From the NCBI RefSeq assembly GCF_037040815.1, contig NZ_CP146232.1:2536501-2600500 (forward strand): a stretch of 64,000 nucleotides of DNA, in the 5' to 3' direction. Made by a program: the position numbers and the translations under genes. The stretch comes from Pararoseomonas sp. SCSIO 73927 (GTDB lineage: Bacteria > Pseudomonadota > Alphaproteobacteria > Acetobacterales > Acetobacteraceae). This document shows positions 36,705 to 43,930 of this stretch, piece after piece. Position 1 is the first letter of the stretch. Every line of letters starts with the position of its first letter. Below the pieces are notes generated by a model. That model was given only the letters and a program-made list of their open reading frames with translations, ran no database searches and was not told the origin of the DNA.

Positions 36705-37133
36705 TTGGGCAAGGGCGGTGGTGGTGGCGGCAGCCGGAACCGTCGGCCTGGAGGCGCGGCTCCGGATCCGGTGCCCCAGACCCCCAAGCCTCCTCCTGCC
36801 CTGGATGGACCCGATGCCGGTGGCGGCGGGGGAGGTGTGGGGGATCCCGGCATGCAGTGCACCCACGCCTTCGAGATCCCGTTAATGTCCGTGAACCCGT
36901 CGGTCGCGGCGGCGGTCGCGGTGGGCATGGACCTCGAGATCGAGGCACAGCCCCGTGGGGGCTATGTCGTCGTGGTCTGCAAGCATTCCGTCACCGGAGC
37001 AGCCGTCGGGTCGATCGCAGGCGTCGGCAGGATGGACGAGTTCATCCGGTGCCTCCAGGCAGGGGTGGCCTATTCGGCCGTGGTCATCGCCCGGAACGGT
37101 ACGAACATCCGCGTGCGTGTCGGGAGGGCCTGA
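36705..37133 (+). CDS. small protein with Gly-rich N-terminus, candidate QueC-enzyme substrate
   Basis: 142 residues from TTG 36705, supported by GGAGG at 36694-36698 and a 6-bp spacer. It opens MGKGGGGGGSRNRRPG, so removal of Met would expose Gly. Residues 1-50 are Gly/Pro-rich and disordered. About 50-142 is a compact beta-rich domain (GYVVVVCKHSVTGAAVGSIA; AVVIARNGTNIRVRVGRA), loosely HIRAN-like. It is 41 bp after the glycosylase and 2 bp before the kinase fusion. QueC-like enzymes of type IV CBASS and Qat systems are reported (recollection) to modify protein N-termini, which makes this the obvious partner. Function is inferred. Confidence 0.7.
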   Translation: MGKGGGGGGSRNRRPGGAAPDPVPQTPKPPPALDGPDAGGGGGGVGDPGMQCTHAFEIPLMSVNPSVAAAVAVGMDLEIEAQPRGGYVVVVCKHSVTGAAVGSIAGVGRMDEFIRCLQAGVAYSAVVIARNGTNIRVRVGRA

Positions 37134-37135
37134 CC

Positions 37136-38323
37136 GTGATCGTCGCCGGTGGCGCGTATCGCGAGATCTGTCAGGTACCGCGGGTCGACCAGATCTTCGG
37201 ATCGGGAGGCCGTGCCGCAGCGGCTCTCGGCATCCTCTCGCCCGGAACGGAACTGCACACCTACGCTGGCCGGTCCCTGGCCCGGGATCTCTTGGCCTCC
37301 ATGGCGGCATTCGGGGTCGGGGCCAGGATCACGGAGATCGAGGAGGAGATCGCGTTCTCCTACTTCCACCCCCTGTCGTCATCCGTGCTGTCGCCCCCGC
37401 GCCCGGCTCTGCAGCCGTCCCTGCATGTCGCAGGCAGCCACGTGCTCCGGTTCGGGATGATCGAGGGCGATGCTGTCGTCCGGGGCGGATCGGTTGTCTA
37501 CGACCCCCAGGGTGCCGATACCTATGCGGGGTTCCACGCGAACGGATCCGTCGCTGACCGCCTTGCGCTCGTGCTGAACGAGGCGGAGGCCGAGGCGGCC
37601 ACGGGTCTCCAGGGCCCCGATGCCGCACGGGCACTCCTCGGAGGCGAGGGGGCGGAGGTCGTCGTGATCAAGGGCGGCGCGAAGGGAGCGCTGGTGCTGG
37701 CCGCAGGGGCCGAGCCAGCGTTCGTCCCCGCCTATCGTTCGGACACGGTCTTCAAGATCGGATCAGGCGACGTCTTCAGCGCGGTGTTCGCGCATGCCTG
37801 GGCAGAGCAGGGCCTCGCACCGGCGGACGCGGCCACCTTCGCCTCGGCCGGGACGTCCGGCTATGTGGCGTCGCAGTCGTTGCCGGTCGCGTCCCTTGAG
37901 CTGCCGGACCCGGCGCTGGCGCTGCCGGTCTGGAAGGATCCGGGGCGCATCTACCTGGCGGGGCCGTTCTTCGATGTCCCGCAGCTCTGGTTCATCGAGG
38001 AACTCCGGGAGTTGCTTCTCGAGGGTGGGGCGCGCGTCTTCTCGCCCTACCACGATGTCGGAACGGGACACGCGCCGGACGCGATCGCGCGGGCCGATCT
38101 CGATGGGCTTCGCTCAGCCGACGCCGTCCTCGCGGTCGTTGACGGGGGTGACCCTGGCACCGTCTTCGAGGTCGGGTATGCGGCCGCCCTCGGCATGCCG
38201 GTGATCGCCCTCGCGTCACGGACACCGCACGAGGATCTCACGATGCTACACGTTCCAGGCGTCGAGATCGTCGGAGACGTGACGACGGCCGTCTACAAGG
38301 CGCTCTGGGCCTCCATGGGATGA
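37136..38323 (+). CDS. PfkB-like kinase fused to nucleoside 2-deoxyribosyltransferase
   Basis: 395 residues from GTG 37136 with GGGAGGG upstream. The N-terminal ~260 residues are ribokinase-like: VVVIKGGAKGALVL (about 175-188) and the catalytic anion hole GSGDVFSAV (209-217). The C-terminal ~125 residues are a nucleoside 2-deoxyribosyltransferase: RIYLAGPFFD and DPGTVFEVGYAAALG with nucleophile E345. The fusion suggests successive steps on one nucleoside: base exchange or hydrolysis, and phosphorylation. Its stop overlaps the QueC-like start (ATGA). Confidence 0.84.
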   Translation: MIVAGGAYREICQVPRVDQIFGSGGRAAAALGILSPGTELHTYAGRSLARDLLASMAAFGVGARITEIEEEIAFSYFHPLSSSVLSPPRPALQPSLHVAGSHVLRFGMIEGDAVVRGGSVVYDPQGADTYAGFHANGSVADRLALVLNEAEAEAATGLQGPDAARALLGGEGAEVVVIKGGAKGALVLAAGAEPAFVPAYRSDTVFKIGSGDVFSAVFAHAWAEQGLAPADAATFASAGTSGYVASQSLPVASLELPDPALALPVWKDPGRIYLAGPFFDVPQLWFIEELRELLLEGGARVFSPYHDVGTGHAPDAIARADLDGLRSADAVLAVVDGGDPGTVFEVGYAAALGMPVIALASRTPHEDLTMLHVPGVEIVGDVTTAVYKALWASMG

Positions 38324-38913
38324 GGCTGCTCCTGCTGTCCGGCGGGGTGGACTCCTCGGCGATCGCCTGGTGGACCCGTCCTGACGTCTGCCTCACGGTC
38401 GACTACGGCCAGGCTCCGGCCCAGGGCGAGATCCAGGCCGCTGCTGGCATCTGCCGGGAAGCAGGCCTCCGGCACGAGGTCCTGGAGGCCGGGCTGGGCC
38501 ATCTCGGCTCCGGCCTCATGGCAGGCCGGACGGCATCCCCGGTCGGGAACGCGGCGGAGTGGTGGCCTTACCGGAACCAGATGCTCGTCACGCTTGCCGC
38601 GATGCGCTTCGTCGCGGAGGGGGTGCAGGAGATCATGATCGGAGCGCTAGAGAGCGACAGGCACCTGGACGGAAGCCGTGCCTTCCTCGAGGCGATGGAC
38701 CGCACGATGGCCCTGCAGGAGGGCAGTGTCCGGGTCACGGCACCGGCACATCCGTACACCACGGAGGAACTTCTCAAGGTGTCAGGTTTCCCGACCGGCA
38801 TGCTGGGCGCAACCTTCTCATGCCATAGGGCAGAGATGCCGTGCGGTGGCTGCAGTGGCTGCGAGAAAAGCCTCGACCTTCTCGACCGGTATACGTCGTC
38901 GGCCACCTTCTGA
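38320..38913 (+). CDS. QueC-like 7-cyano-7-deazaguanine synthase family enzyme
   Basis: 197 residues, shorter than housekeeping QueC (about 230). The PP-loop is LLLLSGGVDSSA (residues 4-14). Four Zn-binding Cys are kept in SCHRAEMPCGGCSGC (C168, C175, C178, C181). It uses ATP to activate a carboxylate of 7-carboxy-7-deazaguanine. QueD, QueE and FolE are not encoded nearby, so precursor would come from the host queuosine pathway. Translational coupling to the upstream fusion shows that it is part of this cassette and not a queuosine operon. Confidence 0.88.
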   Translation: MRLLLLSGGVDSSAIAWWTRPDVCLTVDYGQAPAQGEIQAAAGICREAGLRHEVLEAGLGHLGSGLMAGRTASPVGNAAEWWPYRNQMLVTLAAMRFVAEGVQEIMIGALESDRHLDGSRAFLEAMDRTMALQEGSVRVTAPAHPYTTEELLKVSGFPTGMLGATFSCHRAEMPCGGCSGCEKSLDLLDRYTSSATF

Positions 38914-39238
38914 GCGGACCATCCAATCTCCCGTCCTGAGATGCCAGTTTGGAGGGGCTATCCTGCAGCCTCGATGCAAGGAATCCCATGGGTCTGCTGC
39001 CAGGGCACATGCATGATGCTGGACCTGATCCGGGCAGTCCAGGCCTGGAACCCAGCCACGACGTTGTCCATGCTACCGGGGCTGGTCTCTTCGAACGTCG
39101 GAGATCGCTTGTGACAGCCCGTCGCTTCGAGCCCTGTGACACCTGGCGATGTCGAAGCAGGCCTTTGACCACAAACAACGACAGAATCCCCTTGCAACTA
39201 TTATGCGTGAACGCGCATATAGTGGGGGAGAGAAGCCG
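38914..39238. other. gap between QueC cassette and HigBA pair
   Basis: 325 bp with no credible gene. The right part contains the promoter and operator of the HigBA-type pair. Nothing else recognised. Confidence 0.6.
39192..39223 (+). promoter_or_regulatory. promoter and operator of the HigBA-type pair
   Basis: TTGCAA (39192-39197) and an AT-rich -10 region around CATATA/TATAGT (39216-39223). Between them lies an inverted repeat TATGCG-6-CGCATA (39202-39219). The GGGGGAG ribosome site follows. The XRE antitoxin encoded second in the operon would repress here. Confidence 0.55.
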
Positions 39239-39637
39239 ATGCCCCAAGCGAACCCCGATCCCAGACAGAAGAAGGCCCTTCACTGGGTCGGCAGCTCCAA
39301 GAAGGACCTGATGTCCTTCCCGGTTGAGGTCATGAGGGACATCGGTGCAGCGTTGGGGGCAGCCCAGTTCGGAGAGAAGGCGGAGGGCGTGAAGCCGTGG
39401 AAGGGCGAGGCACCTGGGGTGATGGAGATCGTCGAGGCTTTCGACGGTGACGCCTACAGGACCGTCTATGCGGCCTTCTTCGAGAAGGCGGTCTACGTGA
39501 TCCATGCCTTTCAGAAGAAGTCGCCTGACGGGGGGTCTCAGACCGACCAGAGGGACGTCGATGCGATCTGCATCGGGATGCGAAGTGCCCGGGAAGACTA
39601 TAAGAAGCGTTACGCAAAGGAGAAGGCAGATGGTTGA
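39239..39637 (+). CDS. HigB/RelE-superfamily (phage Gp49-like) toxin
   Basis: 132 residues from ATG 39239 with GGGGGAG upstream; ATG 39203 is also in frame but lies in the operator. LHWVGSSKKDLMSFPVEVMR, AYRTVYAAFFEKAVYVIHAF and QKKSPDGG match the DUF891/Gp49 family of ribosome-dependent mRNA interferases. Toxin first, antitoxin second, is the HigBA order. The stop overlaps the antitoxin start by 8 bp. Confidence 0.85.
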   Translation: MPQANPDPRQKKALHWVGSSKKDLMSFPVEVMRDIGAALGAAQFGEKAEGVKPWKGEAPGVMEIVEAFDGDAYRTVYAAFFEKAVYVIHAFQKKSPDGGSQTDQRDVDAICIGMRSAREDYKKRYAKEKADG

Positions 39638-39977
39638 CGATCCACGCGATACGCTACCCCCGATCGAGGAGGGGAGCGGCAATGTCTTCGCTGACCTCGG
39701 GCTTCCCGGGGCTGCCGAAGCCGACGAGAAGGTACGGCTCGCCACGATGGTGAACCGGGAGATCCGTCGTCTCGGGCTGCGTCAGGCCGAGGCAGGTGCG
39801 CGTCTCGGCTCCAACCAGGCCGAGATGTCGCGCCTGGCCAACTACAAGCTGTCCGGCTTCTCCGAACGTCGGCTGATCGGCTTCCTCAACGCCCTTGGCC
39901 TTGATGTGGAGATCACTGTCCGACGTGTGCAGGGCCGCCCTGCCACGACGACCGTCCGTGAGCTGACCGAGGCCTGA
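39630..39977 (+). CDS. HigA-type XRE antitoxin
   Basis: 115 residues from ATG 39630. The HTH is LGLRQAEAGARLGSNQAEMS, then RLANYKLSGFS, at about 45-75. It ends FLNALGLDVEITVRRVQGR, typical of the XRE proteins paired with Gp49-like toxins. It neutralises the toxin and represses the operon at the palindrome 39202-39219 (inference). Confidence 0.86.
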   Translation: MVDDPRDTLPPIEEGSGNVFADLGLPGAAEADEKVRLATMVNREIRRLGLRQAEAGARLGSNQAEMSRLANYKLSGFSERRLIGFLNALGLDVEITVRRVQGRPATTTVRELTEA

Positions 39978-40103
39978 ACAGTTCGGTCACGGGTGGGCCC
40001 AGGCCTTGGTCGAACAGACGGCCAAGTCACCCGGAGGCGCTATCTGGTTCGCTTGCCCGGGCAGAGGCAGTCGCTGAATGCCCCTGCCCGGGATCCATTG
40101 CCT

Positions 40104-41528
40104 CTAGGAACCCCGCGACCGCATCTCATCCAATACACCCGTCACGGCTCGGGCAATGGTAGAGGCATCTGCAGCCGGATCCCCTAGGACATCGAAGGCA
40201 TCCCTGGGATACCAGGGCCAGCGGCCCAGGTCCGCACCCATGCGGGACCAGATCGCCCTGCTGGCATATCCCGTGCCGCCGACGGGGATGGGTACCCGGC
40301 CAAGAGCAAGGCACGCATCGAATTCGGCCATCACGCCGCTTGCGTCGACGACGCCTGCATCCCCGGTCCTGGCGCCCCCGACGAAGACGACGGCACCCGC
40401 CGACCTCACGAGGCCCATCCGGTAGTCAGGCCAGAGATCGCGGGGATCGAAGCTCCCCGTTGGCTGCGGGAAGGGACGGAGGAGAAGCCGCCGCTCCGGG
40501 GCAAGGGCATCGGCCCCGAGCGCCTGCAGGAAGCCCGACAACGCCGACGAACCAACGGTCAGCCCGAAGCCAGAGACCAGCCTTCGTCCGCTCTCCGCCA
40601 GCGCCGATCCGACCGAGGACGCCACGGTCTCGATCCGGGTCCGGTCGGGACCGGCCGTCTCGACGGGATAGCTGCCCGACACGAGGACGGCGTCGGCCAC
40701 CACACGCCGCTCGACACGTTCGAGGAGGGTCGGGACATCCGACCACTCGGCTACGTCGACGCGGCGGACCCGGTACCGCTGCTCCCAGTCATGGCACCAT
40801 AACTCGTAGCGGGCACGCGCCTCGTCCGCGCTTTCACCTTCTTCCGGGCTGGGCTGGCGTCCGATGCTGAAATGCTGGGCTGCCTGGCTCGGGAACAGGC
40901 GGCGAAGCATGCTGAAGAGAAAGGCAAGGTTCGGATCGTTGTGGCCGAAGCCGAGGAACAGCATCCGCCGTCCCATCAGGTCGGCCGCGAGCGCCGTGGA
41001 GAAGGCTTCCCTCTCCCTCAGGTAGAGGTCGTAGTCGTCCTTTGCGATGACTAGGCTGTCCGGGTCGGATGCGCACCCGTGCATCTTGTACAGGACGGCA
41101 TCGGCATTCGCCTTGGGATGGGCGAGATCGCTTTGTCTCTTCTTGGCATCCAGGATCAGGCCCCGCTCCCGCCAGGCGGCCTCGAGAAGCCGGTCGTAGT
41201 TCGTGGTCCAGAGGGTACGCAGGGGAAGGCGTGCCAGGACCCGTATCGCGGCAGGCGTCCTTCTGCCTTCCGGGAACTGGTCGGCGATCCAGCGCTTGAT
41301 CTCGCTGCGCTTGCTCTCCCCCAGGTTCAGGTAGTGCTGCGCGACCACGGTCAGATCGTCGTGCGCCCGTAGCGTGATGCCAAGCTCCGTAGCGCGTTCT
41401 TTCATCAGCTCCGGCCAGGAAGGGTAGTTGGCTTCGAGGCTCGCGCCGGAGCCTATGAAGGCCGCAGCCGTCCCGCCGCGCAGGGCATCCCCCCATTCCC
41501 TGACGAACTGGTCCTGGCGCGCCTGCAT
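40104..41528 (-). CDS. thsA: Thoeris effector ThsA (SIR2-STALD)
   Basis: 474 residues. The SIR2 domain (about 1-280) has AAFIGSGASLEANYPSW, then TTNYDRLLEAAW with N110, and YKMHGCASD with H150. These correspond to the Asn/His pair needed for NAD+ hydrolysis in studied ThsA. The C-terminal ~190 residues are a SLOG-like STALD domain (VLVSGSYPVE; SGFGLTVGSSALSGFLQ; GAVVFVGGARTG) that binds the cyclic ADP-ribose signal. On activation it depletes NAD+ and aborts infection. It is divergent from two TIR genes 74 bp away. Confidence 0.9.
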   Translation of the reverse strand: MQARQDQFVREWGDALRGGTAAAFIGSGASLEANYPSWPELMKERATELGITLRAHDDLTVVAQHYLNLGESKRSEIKRWIADQFPEGRRTPAAIRVLARLPLRTLWTTNYDRLLEAAWRERGLILDAKKRQSDLAHPKANADAVLYKMHGCASDPDSLVIAKDDYDLYLREREAFSTALAADLMGRRMLFLGFGHNDPNLAFLFSMLRRLFPSQAAQHFSIGRQPSPEEGESADEARARYELWCHDWEQRYRVRRVDVAEWSDVPTLLERVERRVVADAVLVSGSYPVETAGPDRTRIETVASSVGSALAESGRRLVSGFGLTVGSSALSGFLQALGADALAPERRLLLRPFPQPTGSFDPRDLWPDYRMGLVRSAGAVVFVGGARTGDAGVVDASGVMAEFDACLALGRVPIPVGGTGYASRAIWSRMGADLGRWPWYPRDAFDVLGDPAADASTIARAVTGVLDEMRSRGS

Positions 41529-41602
41529 GTACGGTCCCCTTTTGTTCTAGACCCTGCTACGATCCTTCCGAATCGGCAAGACCCTGGAGGCGCTCGATCG
41601 GC

Positions 41603-42208
41603 ATGGCGCGGAAGACCTTCTTCAGTTTCCACTACCAGCCCGACGTCAGCCGCGCGTTCGTCGTCCGGAATTCCTGGGTGACGGCCCGGGACAGGGAGGC
41701 GGCAGGCTTCTTCGATGCTTCGGTATTCGAATCCAAGAAGCGCGAGAGCGACGAGGTGTTGAGACGCTTTCTTCGCGAGGGGCTGGAAGGCTCCAGCGTG
41801 GTCTGTGCCCTGACAGGGTACGAGACGGCCAGTCGCCGATGGGTCCGCTACGAGATGCTCCAGGGACTTCGCCAGGGGCGTGGCCTCATGGAGATCGCGA
41901 TCCATTCGATCCGGTGCATGAGGACGGGAACCGCCTGCGCGCAAGGAGTGTCTGTTCTTGCGAACCTGGGCTTCATCGTGACGCCGACGATGGTGGGTTT
42001 CTGCGAGAGGGTCGGCGGGAGCTGGCAGCTGAATCCCGATGTACCGAGTCTGCCGAGGAACGAGTTCAAGCTCGCCATCCCGGGCGACGCTGCAACCCGG
42101 GTCGTGACGCTGGACCGGATCTTCCTGCGCTACGACTGGGGTATCCAGAACGGACACGTGAACATGGGGGCGTGGATCGAGAGCGCTGCCCGTCAGGTCG
42201 GAAGGTAG
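41603..42208 (+). CDS. thsB: Thoeris TIR-like sensor ThsB (DUF1863 type)
   Basis: 201 residues from ATG 41603. TFFSFHYQPDVSRAFVVRNS and ALTGYETASRRWVRYEMLQG are the DUF1863 TIR-like core; the Glu of RYEML is the expected catalytic acid. In Thoeris, ThsB senses infection and makes a cyclic ADP-ribose isomer for ThsA. It is followed 2 bp later by a second TIR gene of another TIR subtype. Confidence 0.86.
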   Translation: MARKTFFSFHYQPDVSRAFVVRNSWVTARDREAAGFFDASVFESKKRESDEVLRRFLREGLEGSSVVCALTGYETASRRWVRYEMLQGLRQGRGLMEIAIHSIRCMRTGTACAQGVSVLANLGFIVTPTMVGFCERVGGSWQLNPDVPSLPRNEFKLAIPGDAATRVVTLDRIFLRYDWGIQNGHVNMGAWIESAARQVGR

Positions 42209-42210
42209 AG

Positions 42211-42819
42211 ATGGCATTCATCACGCTTCAGGAGGCCCGGACGAAGGGCATCCAGGCCCGCTCGCGTATGACCAGACGTGCGGACACCGTTCTGAGCGAG
42301 GAGAGCGCCCTCGCAAAGAGCCATCCTTCCACGCAGAAATGGGACATCTTCCTGTCCCACAGCATGACGGATGCCGACGTGGTGCTCGGGGTCAAGCGCA
42401 TCCTCGAGGAAGAGGGCGGGGTCAAGGTGTTCGTCGACTGGGTCGAGCATCCTCAGCTGGACCGCAGCAAGGTGAAGCCGGAGGTCGCCGACATGCTGCG
42501 ACAGTCGATGAAGGCCTCGAGCAGTCTGGTCTTTGCAACTTCGGAGACCTCTCCTTCCTCGAAGTGGATGCCCTGGGAACTTGGCTACTTCGACGGTCTC
42601 AAGGGCGGGGAGAAGGTGGCGATTCTGCCGCTCGTCGAGAGTACCCATGGGTCATTCGTGGGTCAGGAGTACCTCCAGCTCTACCGGAAGGTGGAGCGGG
42701 TCGAGAACCTCGTCGAGGGATCTGGGCCGAGCTCCCGCTACGTCGGCCGCGCACTAGCTGTCGAAGGCAGTGTTCGGGGCGTCGCTCCCAGGGCGTCGCT
42801 CAAGTCTTTTGTGCGCTGA
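42211..42819 (+). CDS. thsB: second Thoeris TIR-domain protein
   Basis: 202 residues from ATG 42211, start 2 bp after the first ThsB stop. The TIR domain spans about 45-160: WDIFLSHSMTDADVVLGVKR, KVFVDWVEHP and SSKWMPWELGYFDGLKGGE with the catalytic Glu in WEL. It is a canonical TIR, unlike the DUF1863-type neighbour. Multi-ThsB loci are known and broaden the phages sensed. The N-terminal 40 residues are extra. Confidence 0.86.
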   Translation: MAFITLQEARTKGIQARSRMTRRADTVLSEESALAKSHPSTQKWDIFLSHSMTDADVVLGVKRILEEEGGVKVFVDWVEHPQLDRSKVKPEVADMLRQSMKASSSLVFATSETSPSSKWMPWELGYFDGLKGGEKVAILPLVESTHGSFVGQEYLQLYRKVERVENLVEGSGPSSRYVGRALAVEGSVRGVAPRASLKSFVR

Positions 42820-42957
42820 TCGGCCTGGATACCGTAGCAGTCTCGGAATGCCATGTGGGTACGCGTCCACGATCGGCGCATGCCCAGCAGGCAGTCTTGC
42901 GGTCGACAAGGCTGGATGATCCTATCACCACCTCGACACGATTCTTCTGGAAGATCC

Positions 42958-43212
42958 ATGCCTCCTACACATCATGGCTGGGTACTGCTTGTCGGCCTGG
43001 TTCTCTATCTTGTCGCGGCGATGGTCGATTGGTTGTCTGCTCCGGCCAGCGGCGCTGTCAGATATATCTACCTGGGGGCATTCCTGTGCTCTGTCTACGT
43101 CGTTGCGTTCCTTCCGAAGGACCGGTCTGATTCCGCCTCGGATGCTCTTCTAGCCCGCCTCATTCCGGGCCTGGTTGCGGTTGTCAGCCTTGTCGCCTTC
43201 ATGCGCTTCTAG
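42958..43212 (+). CDS. small three-segment membrane protein
   Basis: 84 residues from ATG 42958. Hydrophobic segments are WVLLVGLVLYLVAAMVDWL, YIYLGAFLCSVYVVAFL and LIPGLVAVVSLVAFMRF at the very C-terminus. Base composition is lower in GC than the surroundings. No family recognised. Lying after the Thoeris genes, it could be an accessory or unrelated passenger. Confidence 0.45.
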   Translation: MPPTHHGWVLLVGLVLYLVAAMVDWLSAPASGAVRYIYLGAFLCSVYVVAFLPKDRSDSASDALLARLIPGLVAVVSLVAFMRF

Positions 43213-43380
43213 GGCGGTCATCACGACGACGAACAGGATCGCGATGAACGCCACGATGGATGCAGCGACCTTCGAAGCCTCATGCATTCCATTCCATTCC
43301 AGGTACAGGAAGATACCTGGCAGGACGCTGAGGTTCGCTACGGCGACGAGCCGGTGTCCCGCGCGATTCCGAATATCCAT
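43150..43380 (-). CDS. small two-segment membrane protein
   Basis: 76 residues from ATG 43380, chosen because GGGGAGG lies 6 bp upstream. Two hydrophobic segments are LVAVANLSVLPGIFLYLEW and VAASIVAFIAILFVVVMTAL, with an acidic/basic tail. Its 3' end overlaps the 3' end of the opposite small membrane gene by 63 bp. No family recognised. Confidence 0.4.
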   Translation of the reverse strand: MDIRNRAGHRLVAVANLSVLPGIFLYLEWNGMHEASKVAASIVAFIAILFVVVMTALEAHEGDKADNRNQARNEAG

Positions 43381-43470
43381 CTGAAGCCTCCCCGTTCCCT
43401 CGAATGGTGCCATGCCTCCGCTGCCGGACGGTACGATCTTGATCGATAACCATCGGATCATTCTGCACAG

Positions 43471-43930
43471 TCAGCAGCAAACCCTTGGCCCGCGGGCTTC
43501 CTGGCGGGCGTTCGTCAGCAGGTTCTCCAGCAGGCCGAGACGGCCTCCGCTCGCGACGAGCAGGCGCGCCGCCTTGTCCAGCTCGGACAGCCCGGACGGG
43601 AGCGGCATACCGAGCGCCTCGTCGAAGGACTGGAGCACGAACTGGAAGGTATCCAAGCTCTGCGGATCACCCGAAGAGTAGGGCTTCAGCGGATCCACAG
43701 GGACCAGGCGGCCACCCAGGAAGCCGTTCTCCCGGAGGATGGACGAGAAGCAGTCGTAGCCGATCAGGATCACCGGGCAGCGGGTGCCGTCCATCAGGAC
43801 GGTCAGCCAGTGCGAGCCGTTGTCCCGGACGCGCTTGGTGCCGAAACTCGTGAGGTGGTGACCTCGTCGTAGACCACGACGTCGTAGGCACCTGTTATGA
43901 CTGCTGCGGCTTTCAGGCTTTCTGGTGTCG
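43471..43930 (-). pseudogene. TniB/TnsC-type AAA transposition ATPase remnant, frameshifted
   Basis: The Walker B region YDVVVYDEV is in one frame (about 43890-43857), and its continuation HHLTSFGTKRVRDNGSHWL is in the next; one base lost near 43856 explains the shift. The following CPVILIGYDCFSSILRENGF and SGLSELDKAARLLVASGG match the C-terminal half of TniB-like ATPases. The Walker A half is absent. It is evidence of past Tn7/Tn5053-type transposition in the island. The first frame runs on from the AbiEii gene. Confidence 0.6.

Noticed and set aside
36711..36732. GGTGGTGGC run as a microsatellite or CRISPR-like repeat
   Set aside because: It encodes the Gly run of the small protein and is in frame with a good ribosome site. 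No CRISPR array was seen anywhere in the window.
35927..38913. Assignment of the QueC cassette to a complete type IV CBASS or Qat system
   Set aside because: No CD-NTase, TGT, QatA-type ATPase or TatD gene is adjacent, so only family resemblance is claimed.
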